From Chryseobacterium sp. S0630 (GTDB lineage Bacteria; Bacteroidota; Bacteroidia; Flavobacteriales; Weeksellaceae), in contig NZ_JAMZGF010000017.1 of assembly GCF_024158915.1 (NCBI RefSeq), positions 30,611-94,610 on the forward strand: DNA of 64,000 nucleotides, read 5' to 3'. Shown here in pieces: positions 23,912 through 31,812 of the stretch. Positions within the stretch are counted from its first letter, which is position 1. Each line of letters begins with the position of its first letter. The position numbers and the translations under genes were made by a program. The notes below the pieces were generated by a model. It saw only the letters and a program-made list of their open reading frames with translations. It made no database searches and was not told the DNA's origin.

Positions 23912-25423
23912 ATGAAAACTATAATTAAAATATTCAGCATATTCATCTTTGCTTTTTGTCTGTTTTCATGCAATGAAGACCTTGTAGAACAGGCTCAAAC
24001 AGGAATGTTAAAAGGAAAAGTCGTAAAAAGAGGTAGCAATGTGCTGCTTTCTAATGTGAAGATATTTACCAATCCTACGACACAAACGGTTTTCAGTGGT
24101 ACAGACGGTTCATTTGAAATCGCTGCCATGCCGATAGGTAATTATTCTGTAAAAGCAGAACTTTCAGGATATATCACAAGCTTTCAGTCAGTCAATATAC
24201 AAAATCAAAATCAGGTGGTAACGGTAGTTTTTGAGATGGATGATGATACTTCATTGAATTCTCCTCCCGCTACACCACAGTTGCTAAGTCCGATAGATAA
24301 CGCAGTAAATCAACCTTTGAGCGTCGAATTAACCTGGAGCGCAACAGATCCCGATACAGCAGATGTATTAAGATACAGTCTGACCATTAAAAATAATCTT
24401 GACACTAATGTGATTCAGGTTAATGATTTGACAGCAAACCACTATACGCTTTCAAATCTGAAGTTTGGTGTAAGTTACTTCTGGCAGGTGTCTGTTTCGG
24501 ACGGCATTCACCAGCCAGTTTTAAGTTCTATCAGTAAATTTACCACCAATACAGTTCCGGCCAACAGGTATCATTACGTTCAGAAACAGAATGGAAACTT
24601 TGTGATTATTTCCAGTGATGACCAGGGAAATAACTTCCAGTTTACCAGTTCTTCCTACAACAGCTGGCGACCGCGCAAAAATAATAATGCAGGTCTTATT
24701 GCATTCCTTCGTACGGAAGGTGGAAGTACCCATCTTTATACTGCCAATCCGGATGGCTCCAATCCATTTAAAGTAACAACAGTGGCTGTTGCAGGTTTTA
24801 ATAACTATGAAATGGACTTTGCATGGAGCACAAATGGTAAAGAACTTATTTATTCCAACTTTAATAAGTTATACAGGATTAATAAAGATGGAAGCGGGCT
24901 GAGCTTAGTGTATACAACTCCGGACGGAAGCCTGATCTCCGAATGTGACTGGAGCTATGATGGCAGTAAAATAGCATTGAAAACCAATGATTATAACGGA
25001 TATAATACTAAAATTTATGTAATAGACATCAATGGTGCTGTTCTTAAAACGGTATTGTCAGGTACTGCAGGTGCCAGCGGAGGTTTGAACTTCTCTGTAG
25101 ACGGACAGCTTCTTCTCTTTACCCGTGATATGTCCGGATATTTGGATGGAAGTGGGAATTACCGTCAGCTGGATTCACATATCTTTATCTATAACCTTGT
25201 TACAGATGCTGTGAGTGATATTTCTGCAGAAAGCGAAAAAGTACTGGGAACGAATGATCTCGATCCTAGGTTCTCACCAAATAATGCTCAGATTATCTTC
25301 ATGAATACCTCCAACGACAATATTTCTCAAAGGAATGTAATGGTGATTGACCTTAGTAGTACGCTGACCGATATGACAAGAACAACTCTGTTCAGTAATG
25401 GAGAAATGCCGGATTATGAGTAA
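23912..25423 (+). CDS. Lipoprotein with carboxypeptidase-regulatory-like, FN3-like and PD40 propeller domains
   Basis: 503 residues. The lipobox LFSCNED anchors it. Residues about 30-110 (GMLKGKVVKRGSNVLLSNVK, then DGSFEIAAMPIGNYSVKAEL) are a carboxypeptidase-regulatory-like beta domain; about 125-215 are an FN3-like domain (WSATDPDTADVLRYSL); the rest has TolB/PD40 repeats (ANPDGSNPFKVT, GKELIYSNFN, DPRFSPNNAQIIF). It is 11 bp after csgG and probably the last gene of the curli operon. Perhaps a surface partner of the fibre; no known csg homologue comes to mind. Confidence 0.82.
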   Translation: MKTIIKIFSIFIFAFCLFSCNEDLVEQAQTGMLKGKVVKRGSNVLLSNVKIFTNPTTQTVFSGTDGSFEIAAMPIGNYSVKAELSGYITSFQSVNIQNQNQVVTVVFEMDDDTSLNSPPATPQLLSPIDNAVNQPLSVELTWSATDPDTADVLRYSLTIKNNLDTNVIQVNDLTANHYTLSNLKFGVSYFWQVSVSDGIHQPVLSSISKFTTNTVPANRYHYVQKQNGNFVIISSDDQGNNFQFTSSSYNSWRPRKNNNAGLIAFLRTEGGSTHLYTANPDGSNPFKVTTVAVAGFNNYEMDFAWSTNGKELIYSNFNKLYRINKDGSGLSLVYTTPDGSLISECDWSYDGSKIALKTNDYNGYNTKIYVIDINGAVLKTVLSGTAGASGGLNFSVDGQLLLFTRDMSGYLDGSGNYRQLDSHIFIYNLVTDAVSDISAESEKVLGTNDLDPRFSPNNAQIIFMNTSNDNISQRNVMVIDLSSTLTDMTRTTLFSNGEMPDYE

Positions 25424-25432
25424 GGTATAACG

Positions 25433-25488
25433 TTTAATGTTCAATGTTTAATGTTTAAAGTTCAATGTTTAATGTTTAAAGTCCAAGG
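25433..25488. repeat. Tandem heptamer array
   Basis: Eight 7-bp units in phase: TTTAATG, TTCAATG, TTTAATG, TTTAAAG, TTCAATG, TTTAATG, TTTAAAG, TCCAAGG. It lies 10 bp after the curli lipoprotein gene. AAAGTGAGG and CCTCACTTT (25499, 25592) form a distant inverted pair in the remaining gap, which is otherwise empty. Confidence 0.85.
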
Positions 25489-25674
25489 TTTTAGTTTTAA
25501 AGTGAGGTATGAGATCATATCTGTACCCATTAGAGATAAATTTAGAATTAATTAAATAAGTTTTTCATTGTTAAGTCTCTGATTTCTCTGCCTCACTTTT
25601 TATGCTATAGACTTTGATTATATTTGACAATAAAAATTCTCCCTGAAGAAATGCTAACATTAAAATCAGGGGTA

Positions 25675-25711
25675 AAAAAAATTCCAGACTTTGTATAAGC
25701 CTGGAATTTTT
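25675..25711. terminator. Bidirectional terminator between curli operon and LuxR-type regulator
   Basis: AAAAATTCCAG and CTGGAATTTTT flank a 13-base loop, with A and T runs on the two sides. It sits between the convergent curli lipoprotein gene and the LuxR-type gene. Confidence 0.85.
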
Positions 25712-25731
25712 GAGTGATTCATGGAAGTCTT

Positions 25732-26382
25732 TCAGTCGATGATATGATTCTCTATCGCATATTTTACAATTCCGACTGAGTTTTTGGCATTGAGTTTCAA
25801 AAGAATTCTTTTTCTGTGTGTTTCTACCGTATTGATACTGATAAATAATTTTTCAGAGATATCTTTACTGCTGCAGCCGTCACATATGAGTTTGAGGATT
25901 TCCATTTCGCGACGGGTGAGAGGTTCTTTGATATGAGGATTGGGTTTTCCCTGTTCACTACTAATAAAATTGATCATTCTTTCCTTGGCATGATCACAGA
26001 TGTAGATCTCATTAAGAAGTAAAACATTGATGGATTTAACAAACTCGTCATAGGAACAGTTTTTATCCAGATAAGCTTTAATACCTTTATTGAAGAGTTT
26101 TCGGATGTCAATCACATCATATGAACTCCCAATGATGATGATTTTGGTATTTTTATGTTCTGAAATAATACTTTCCACCAGCTTGCAGATTTCCGAAAGC
26201 ATGAGCATGTTGGAACTCATTACAAGCATTTCTGGAGGTTCTTCTTTTAAATGTTTGGAAAGGTTTTCTAAAGAATTACAAATATCAATGGTACTGAAAA
26301 TTTTGCTTTGGGTAAGCAGTCTTGATAATCCCTCTGTGTAGAGCATGGGCTCATCAAAAATGGTCAATCTTGGTTTCATCAT
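25732..26382 (-). CDS. LuxR/NarL-type transcriptional regulator with degenerate receiver domain (possible CsgD analogue)
   Basis: 216 residues. The N-terminal receiver-like domain (about 5-125) has an acidic residue at its start (IFDEPML) and the conserved Lys (YLDKN, about 107). Where the phosphoacceptor Asp should be it reads VMSSNM, that is Ser56/57, so it cannot be phosphorylated in the normal way. The C-terminal HTH (PLTRREMEILKLICDGCSSK, about 154-210) is complete. CsgD, the curli activator of E. coli, is also a LuxR protein with an unusual receiver. The gene converges with the curli cluster, so a regulatory link is plausible but inferred. Confidence 0.85.
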   Translation of the reverse strand: MMKPRLTIFDEPMLYTEGLSRLLTQSKIFSTIDICNSLENLSKHLKEEPPEMLVMSSNMLMLSEICKLVESIISEHKNTKIIIIGSSYDVIDIRKLFNKGIKAYLDKNCSYDEFVKSINVLLLNEIYICDHAKERMINFISSEQGKPNPHIKEPLTRREMEILKLICDGCSSKDISEKLFISINTVETHRKRILLKLNAKNSVGIVKYAIENHIID

Positions 26383-26595
26383 GGTTTGTTTTGTTTATAT
26401 AAAAATAGGAAAAAAACTTCACATTTTGAATGAAATTGTTAAATATTTTAAAATTATTATGTTTTTATTAGTAGTAAAACGTTATTTTTATTGATTTTTC
26501 ATTAAATAATTCTCTTTTTGTGGAGTTTTTGGGAGTTATTGCTGTTAAAATCTATTATTCATCGTTATTTTCAAAGGTTATTTCGAAGTGTGGTA

Positions 26596-27063
26596 CTATT
26601 TAACTAACGTGGTAGGGATATGCTTTACCGGAAAATTAACAGAATTGGCAATGAAGCAGAATTCGTTGGCCTTATGATGAAGTTGCTCCGCTTTTTCTAT
26701 CATAGATTCTTCTGCAACCGTTACGGTAGGGTGTAAAGTTACTTCTGTAAAATGACCGCTTCCACTGGCTGTTTCTGTCATGATGCCTGTGGCTTCATCA
26801 GTGTAGTCTGTAACAATGATCCCAGCTTCAGAACAGAAATGAAGATACCATAGCATATGACAGGAGGAAAGTGAAGATAACAGCATGTCTTCCGGATTGT
26901 GTTTTGTTTTATCACCTCGGAACGCCGGATCAGATGAACCTTCAATAATAGTTTTGTTTTCTGCTGAAATAGTATGACTTCTTTCATAATCTCTATAACT
27001 GCTTGTTCCCGTTCCCTGGTTTCCTGTCCACTGAATGGTGATTTTGTAATGGTGGTTTTTCAT
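26596..27063 (-). CDS. OsmC family protein
   Basis: 155 residues. HNPEDMLLSSLSSCHMLWYL contains the conserved first Cys and its lead-in, and FCFIANSVNFPVKHIP is near the C-terminal position of the second Cys, which here is in ANEFCFIANS. OsmC/Ohr proteins reduce organic hydroperoxides with a Cys pair. This protein belongs to the broader OsmC/YhfA group. Single gene on the minus strand, with an array of heptamers immediately upstream (27069-27144). Confidence 0.88.
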   Translation of the reverse strand: MKNHHYKITIQWTGNQGTGTSSYRDYERSHTISAENKTIIEGSSDPAFRGDKTKHNPEDMLLSSLSSCHMLWYLHFCSEAGIIVTDYTDEATGIMTETASGSGHFTEVTLHPTVTVAEESMIEKAEQLHHKANEFCFIANSVNFPVKHIPTTLVK

Positions 27064-27068
27064 ATTTT

Positions 27069-27144
27069 AAAGATAAAAGATAAAAGATAAAAGATAAAAG
27101 ATAAAAGATAAAAGATAAAAGATAAAAGATAAAAGATAAAAGAT
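27069..27144. repeat. Tandem heptamer array (AAAGATA)n
   Basis: Ten perfect AAAGATA units and a partial one, just upstream of the OsmC start at 27063. This is the most regular array of the window and a likely site of slippage. It lies in the region where the OsmC promoter or leader should be. Confidence 0.92.
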
Positions 27145-27162
27145 GTTGTTATTAAAATTCAA

Positions 27163-27222
27163 TAGGGGTGGGCTTTAGCCCGCCTAACAATAAGATGTCG
27201 ATCCATTGGCTTCAGCCAAAAC
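27163..27222. repeat. Double-hairpin intergenic element (GGGCTTTAGCCC and TTGGCTTCAGCCAA)
   Basis: Two short hairpins 25 bp apart: GGGCTTTAGCCC (27170-27181) and TTGGCttcaGCCAA (27206-27219). The style fits a dispersed REP-like element, but no second copy was found in this window. Confidence 0.55.
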
Positions 27223-27269
27223 TTTAAAAAATCTTATTTTTTGCTTACCAAAGTAAGGAAAGATAACAA

Positions 27270-27297
27270 AAAAACCTCCAGAAAACTGAAGGTTTTA
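27270..27297 (-). terminator. Terminator of the RNase G/E gene
   Basis: Minus strand AAAACCTTCAG-tttt-CTGGAGGTTTTTTT, with one mismatch in the stem, beginning 7 bp after the stop codon. Confidence 0.85.
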
Positions 27298-27303
27298 AAT
27301 TTT

Positions 27304-28863
27304 TTAATTAGAGAATTCTATCAATTCTTCTTTTTTGGCATTGTAGATTTTGTATTCTAAATATTTAAAAGAATCCCTTGGAACAATGGTTACCCACTTT
27401 TTGTATTTGATAAACCATTTCATCTGGATACTTTTAATGCCTTTTGTAAGGTAGGCTTCCACAAATGGGTGTACATGCAGGTAGATTTTTCCTTTTTCTT
27501 TCTGCAGGATATTTCTTAAAGTTTCACCCATTCTTTCCACGATAACAATAGGAGCTACAATTTCTCCGTCTTTGTTCGGGTTTTCTTCTTTGGTATCGAT
27601 CTGTTTTTCCGGACGGTTTCTTTGTCTGGTGATCTGAATCAAACCAAATTTACTAGGAGGAAGGATTTTGTGGCGAGCCTTGTCGCGCTTCATTTCCTCT
27701 TTCAGATGCTCGTAAAGATCTCTTCTGTGATCAGAATTCGGCATATCTATGAAATCGATAACGATGATACCTCCCATATCGCGGAGGCGAAGTTGTCTTG
27801 CGATTTCTGTAGCGGCCATTTTGTTCACTTTCAGTGCGTGCTCTTTGTTGACAGCAGTTCCGGTAGTAATATTGTTTCCGGAGTTGACGTCTACTACGTG
27901 AAGTGCTTCTGTGTGTTCAATAACAAGATAGGCCCCTTTAGAACTTGGAATGTTTACGTGTTTTCCAAAGCTCTGTTTAAGTTGTTTTTCAACATTGTAA
28001 TATTCCAGAAGAGGAATATGGGAATCATAAAACTGGACAATATTTTTCTTTTCAGGAGCAATTACTTCAATGTAATTTTTCATTTCGTTCACCATCTGTT
28101 CATCGTCGCAGATAATATTTACGAAGTCCTGGTTAAAATTGTCTCTTAGAATAGCTGAAGCTTTGTCTTCTTCGCTTAAAACTTTAGACGGAACTTTATT
28201 TCTCTGAATGTTTTTGAAAGTGCTTTCCCACTTCTGAACCAGCTGATTCATATCATTATGCAGGTCGGCAACTTTTTTGCCCTCCGCTACAGTTCTGATA
28301 ATGACCCCGAATCCTTCAGGCTTAATGCTGTCAATAAGGGTTCTTAGTCTTTCTTTTTCCTCAAAGCTTCTGATTTTTTTGGAAATAGAAACTTTATTGT
28401 CGAAAGGAATTAAAACCAGAAAGCGTCCTGTTAATGAAATCTGGGTAGAAATTCTTGGTCCTTTGGTAGAAATAGGTTCTTTGGTAATTTGTAAAAGAAC
28501 CAGATCGTCCTTGGCAATTACTTTGTCTACCGTTCCGTTTTTGTCTATTTCGGGTTGTATCTCGAAATTCTTTAAGCTCGAAGTGCTTTGTTTTTTGGAA
28601 ATAGTATCTTTTAAAAACTTTCTGTATGTAAGATACTGAGGGCCCAGATCCTGATAATGCAGAAATGCATCCTTGTCATATCCGATGTTGACGAATGCAG
28701 CATTCAGGTTTGGGGCTAGTTTTTTTACTTTTCCTATAAACAGATCTCCAACTATAAAATCGCTTTTGTCTTCTTGCTCATGAAGTTCACATAGTCTTCC
28801 GTCTTCCAGCAGCGCAATCTTTGTAAGATCATCTTCATGCGAAACTATTAGTTCTTTCTTCAT
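27304..28863 (-). CDS. rng: Ribonuclease E/G family protein
   Basis: 519 residues, similar in size to RNase G. An S1-like RNA-binding domain (about 35-130; GDLFIGKVKKLAPNLNAAFV) is followed by the catalytic DNase-I-like part. The metal-binding aspartates are visible in HVVDVNSGN and IVIDFIDM. RNase E/G cuts single-stranded AU-rich RNA in mRNA decay and rRNA maturation. The CPxC zinc-link that tetramerises the E. coli enzymes is not present: after QITRQRNRPEKQ there is a Lys/Glu-rich segment without cysteine. HU and a tiny basic gene lie upstream on the same strand. Confidence 0.92.
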   Translation of the reverse strand: MKKELIVSHEDDLTKIALLEDGRLCELHEQEDKSDFIVGDLFIGKVKKLAPNLNAAFVNIGYDKDAFLHYQDLGPQYLTYRKFLKDTISKKQSTSSLKNFEIQPEIDKNGTVDKVIAKDDLVLLQITKEPISTKGPRISTQISLTGRFLVLIPFDNKVSISKKIRSFEEKERLRTLIDSIKPEGFGVIIRTVAEGKKVADLHNDMNQLVQKWESTFKNIQRNKVPSKVLSEEDKASAILRDNFNQDFVNIICDDEQMVNEMKNYIEVIAPEKKNIVQFYDSHIPLLEYYNVEKQLKQSFGKHVNIPSSKGAYLVIEHTEALHVVDVNSGNNITTGTAVNKEHALKVNKMAATEIARQLRLRDMGGIIVIDFIDMPNSDHRRDLYEHLKEEMKRDKARHKILPPSKFGLIQITRQRNRPEKQIDTKEENPNKDGEIVAPIVIVERMGETLRNILQKEKGKIYLHVHPFVEAYLTKGIKSIQMKWFIKYKKWVTIVPRDSFKYLEYKIYNAKKEELIEFSN

Positions 28864-29019
28864 TTTTTAATAAGATAAAATTGTTAAGATTATAGACGCA
28901 GATGTTTTTTATGGATTAATTCATCTATTAAATATAAGGATTTTGAATGAAAACCATTATATGTTTATTAAAATAATATTTGAAACCCTCCGTTTTCCGC
29001 GGAATCTTATAGTTGCAAA

Positions 29020-29027
29020 CAAAAATA
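29020..29027 (-). promoter_or_regulatory. Possible -7 box TATTTTTG upstream of the RNase G/E gene
   Basis: Minus strand TATTTTTG matches TAnnTTTG and would give an RNase leader of about 150 nt. No clear -33 partner. The 28864-29097 gap is otherwise empty. Confidence 0.3.
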
Positions 29028-29097
29028 TAGTTAGTGAACTTTAGAAATTTAAATCCACCAACTATATTATTATATTGTAAATCTCGAGAAAAAGAGA

Positions 29098-29187
29098 TTA
29101 TTTTTTCTTATGTCTGTTTGCTCTTCTTCTTTTCTTTCTTTTGTGAGTAGCAACCTTGTGTCTTTTTCTTTTCTTTCCGCTTGGCAT
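29098..29187 (-). CDS. Tiny very basic protein (29 residues), ribosome-associated protein candidate
   Basis: Reads MPSGKKRKRHKVATHKRKKR, then RRANRHKKK: 29 residues, 19 of them Lys, Arg or His, no acidic residue. It is too short for routine ORF calling but has an ATG and a clean stop, and lies 43 bp after the HU gene and 234 bp before the RNase G/E gene on the same strand. Small sequences like this recur in Bacteroidota genomes (from memory) and fit ribosomal extension proteins, but the name is not certain. A nucleoid-binding role is the alternative. Confidence 0.72.
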   Translation of the reverse strand: MPSGKKRKRHKVATHKRKKRRRANRHKKK

Positions 29188-29230
29188 AATTTTAATTTTT
29201 TAGTAACTAGTTAATATTCAGTTAATGTTC

Positions 29231-29521
29231 TTATTTTACTGCAACTTTAGTTTTTACTTTCTCAACAAAAGATTTTGAAGGTTTGAAAGCAGGAATGTTA
29301 TGAGCAGGAATCTCAATTGCAGTGTTTTTAGAAATATTTCTTCCTGTTTTAGCAGCTCTTGTTTTAATGATAAAAGATCCAAAACCTCTTAGATAAACGT
29401 TATCCCCATTATACATAGAAGTTCTGATCTCCTGCATAAAAGCTTCTACAACTTTCTGTGTTTCATTCTTTTCTGTTCCCAACTTATTTGAGATGGTGTT
29501 TACCAATTCTGCCTTTGTCAT
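29231..29521 (-). CDS. HU/IHF family DNA-binding protein
   Basis: 96 residues. MTKAELVNTISNKLGTEKNE is the helical N-terminus, and GFGSFIIKTRAAKTGRN is the start of the beta-arm, followed by PAHNIPAFKPSKSFVEKV. It bends and compacts DNA and helps recombination and replication. A good promoter lies upstream at 29553-29585. Confidence 0.95.
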   Translation of the reverse strand: MTKAELVNTISNKLGTEKNETQKVVEAFMQEIRTSMYNGDNVYLRGFGSFIIKTRAAKTGRNISKNTAIEIPAHNIPAFKPSKSFVEKVKTKVAVK

Positions 29522-29552
29522 TTCCTTATTTTAATTTTAAATTTTAGGTGTG

Positions 29553-29585
29553 CAAATTTAGTTAAAAAAATTGAATACTAGCAAA
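29553..29585 (-). promoter_or_regulatory. Promoter of the HU gene (TTTG-N21-TAAATTTG)
   Basis: On the minus strand TTTG (29585-29582) and TAAATTTG (29560-29553) are separated by 21 bp, an exact fit to the Bacteroidota sigma factor consensus. It is 32 bp before the ATG. The rest of the 29522-29839 gap shows no gene. Confidence 0.8.
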
Positions 29586-29839
29586 TTAGTGGCAAAATAT
29601 TTTTATTCAAAGAGTTGGACTTTTTATGTATACACTATATTAAGGTGCAGTGAAGATTATTTAACAATAAAATAATACAGCCGGATAAAGGTACAAAATT
29701 TGATGAACAAAATTTAATAAATGCTGGTTATAGCAGGCTTTACAGTACTTTCTTATCTTGAATATGATATTTTGAGATCCTCTTCTCTGTCCTCATACAT
29801 CACGAGGAATTGATTGTTTTTTAGTGAAATCAAAATTTT

Positions 29840-30511
29840 TTATAAACTGGAATTATAATATCCGTTTTCTACACAGAAGCGTATAAGGTGAAGTTTGGTT
29901 TTTAACCCCAGTTTTTCTGTCAGCCTGTTGATGTAAGTGTCTATAGTCCTGGTACTCAGATTAAGTTTTTCTGCAATTTCTTTATTACTGAATCCTTCAT
30001 AACAGAATCTCATAAGCTGTATTTCTGCTGGTGAAAGCTCTTCCTGTCCTTTCTTCTGCCTGTCCATATATTCCTGTACGGCAAGAGGTTGCTGTTCCCA
30101 TTCTTTAGAATATGCTTGATAATCAAAGTCTTCAGAGGCAATGCTTCCTTTAATAATATCTTTTATGATGGTACTTTTTTTCTGACAGTAATAGATATTG
30201 GGAATCTTTGAAAGGATTTCGGCCATATCTTCCTGGTAAGTGCCGGAATAAGTGATGATGGGAGTTTCTGTATTGTTTTTTCTGATGTACTTAATGGCTT
30301 CAATTCCACTTAATACCGGCATGAAGAGTTCAATAATGAACACATCTTCCTGTCTTCTGTAGATTCTGTTTACCAGTTCATGCCCATTGTTACAATCATT
30401 CAGAAGCATATAGAAAGGATTTTCCATAAGGGTTTTGATCATTATTTTTTTAAAATAAAAATCACTGTCTGCAATGGAAAAACGTACGGTATTAGATAAT
30501 ATTTTACTCAT
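29840..30511 (-). CDS. LuxR/NarL-type response regulator with Glu at the phosphorylation site
   Basis: 223 residues. In the receiver (about 10-125) the conserved block reads DVFIIELFMPVLSGIEA, so the usual Asp of DLxMP is Glu61. IITYSG and the Lys in YYCQKKS are kept. A Glu often mimics the phosphorylated form. The HTH (SPAEIQLMRFCYEGFSNKEI) is complete. It diverges from the T6SS envelope genes 180 bp away and is a good candidate for a constitutively active T6SS regulator. No partner histidine kinase is nearby. Confidence 0.88.
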   Translation of the reverse strand: MSKILSNTVRFSIADSDFYFKKIMIKTLMENPFYMLLNDCNNGHELVNRIYRRQEDVFIIELFMPVLSGIEAIKYIRKNNTETPIITYSGTYQEDMAEILSKIPNIYYCQKKSTIIKDIIKGSIASEDFDYQAYSKEWEQQPLAVQEYMDRQKKGQEELSPAEIQLMRFCYEGFSNKEIAEKLNLSTRTIDTYINRLTEKLGLKTKLHLIRFCVENGYYNSSL

Positions 30512-30690
30512 TCTTAATATCGATTTGGCGAATGATATTTAAAATTTAGAGGTCTAATTTATGAAAAACTTATCAAAGTGAAAATTAATATTAATTTAAT
30601 CAGGGTTTTCACGAAACAGGGTTGGGGAAATTACGTATTGTGCATAAAATTTTTTTTTTATATTTTCACAGGCCAAACAAATCGCAAATT

Positions 30691-31227
30691 ATGTCTTCTA
30701 ACAGGGAAAAAAAATTAAACAAATCTGACGTCAGAACGGGCATTTGGAAGTTTATTCTGTCATTTGTCGTTTTGTCGGTTGTATCTTTTACGTGCTTATT
30801 TCTCTTCTTTAAGAGTTATGATATACAGCGCGAAGGGATTAGCCGTGAAGCTGAAGCCTATAAAGAATTGATGCTTCGAAGTGACGTGCTAAAGGATCAC
30901 ATTGATGATATTTACGACAAAATGAACCAGCTTAGCATTAATAAGGTGGAGAATGAAGTGTTTCTCAGAACCAGTATTATGGATAATGTGAGAGATGCTA
31001 AAAACATTATGGGTAAAGACAGTGTGCAGAGCTTTAAACATTATGCTGTGCTGATGAAACAGATTGTACCGATGATGACTTTAAAAGCCAAGATTATTGA
31101 AGTAGAGTATCAGAAGAAAACAGTTTTAAGAGATCTTGATGAATGTATGGGTAAGATCAAAGTAACCAATAATGAACTGAGAAAAGACCCTACAAGAAAT
31201 TTCACAGGAAGTAAAAGAAGAAGATAA
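30691..31227 (+). CDS. tssO: T6SS envelope protein, TssO-like (single membrane helix)
   Basis: 178 residues from the ATG at 30691; the open frame begins 69 bp earlier, but those codons do not look coding. A cytoplasmic N-terminus, one membrane helix (FILSFVVLSVVSFTCLFLFF, about 20-40) and a helical periplasmic domain with coiled-coil pattern fit TssO, a Bacteroidota-specific component of the T6SS trans-envelope complex. First gene of a run with three more envelope proteins. The name is inferred from architecture and order (tssO-x-PKD-tssR), not by alignment. Confidence 0.62.
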   Translation: MSSNREKKLNKSDVRTGIWKFILSFVVLSVVSFTCLFLFFKSYDIQREGISREAEAYKELMLRSDVLKDHIDDIYDKMNQLSINKVENEVFLRTSIMDNVRDAKNIMGKDSVQSFKHYAVLMKQIVPMMTLKAKIIEVEYQKKTVLRDLDECMGKIKVTNNELRKDPTRNFTGSKRRR

Positions 31228-31238
31228 AAAGAAAAGAT

Positions 31239-31763
31239 ATGCAAGGACAAATCACATTATCTAAGAAAGAAAGGCATTATCAGTTTTTTTATTTAATACT
31301 GATGCTGGTGACTGCAATGTTATTTTTGGGAGTGATCTTTTTAAAAGGATTTGTATCTCCTTTTTCTGATGAAGATGTAAGAGGAATTCAGAATCTTGAG
31401 CAGAAAGCAGAATTTGAACAACACCAGAAAGTTGTTCTTCCTATCATGGACAGTACGTATACCATGATTACCAAACTTACGGACGACGGGCCACAGCCTT
31501 TCATCGAAAACAATATCCAGTTGGGAGTAAACGACCTTAACAGTTATTTCAATAGTACTGACGTTGTGGATATCCGCAAAGATGCCTATCCACAGATCGC
31601 AAAATTTTACAAAATGTATTTTGATGACAAAAAAGTCATTTCAACAACCTCTGAAGACATTAAAATTTTCCAGAAACAGGTAGATGAATGCAGAATCGGA
31701 TTTAAAGATAAGCAGAATAAGCTCTATCAGCGCGAGCAGGATCTGAAAGCAAGAATGCAGTAA
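31239..31763 (+). CDS. T6SS-associated membrane protein (TssO/TssP-like)
   Basis: 174 residues with an N-terminal membrane helix (FYLILMLVTAMLFLGVIFL) and a helical periplasmic part ending in FQKQVDECRIGFKDKQNKL. It has the same design as the previous gene and a similar final helix (DECMGKI versus DECRIGF), so the two may be related subunits that assemble together. It begins 11 bp after tssO. Expected to be part of the T6SS membrane complex; exact identity uncertain. Confidence 0.6.
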   Translation: MQGQITLSKKERHYQFFYLILMLVTAMLFLGVIFLKGFVSPFSDEDVRGIQNLEQKAEFEQHQKVVLPIMDSTYTMITKLTDDGPQPFIENNIQLGVNDLNSYFNSTDVVDIRKDAYPQIAKFYKMYFDDKKVISTTSEDIKIFQKQVDECRIGFKDKQNKLYQREQDLKARMQ

Positions 31764-31812
31764 GCAAATAAATACTAGGAATTTTAAATAAAACACATCA
31801 CAATTACTAACT

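Noticed and set aside
30622..30690. Longer N-terminus for the TssO-like protein
   Set aside because: The codons lie in the AT-rich promoter region; the ATG at 30691 gives the expected short cytoplasmic lead before the helix.
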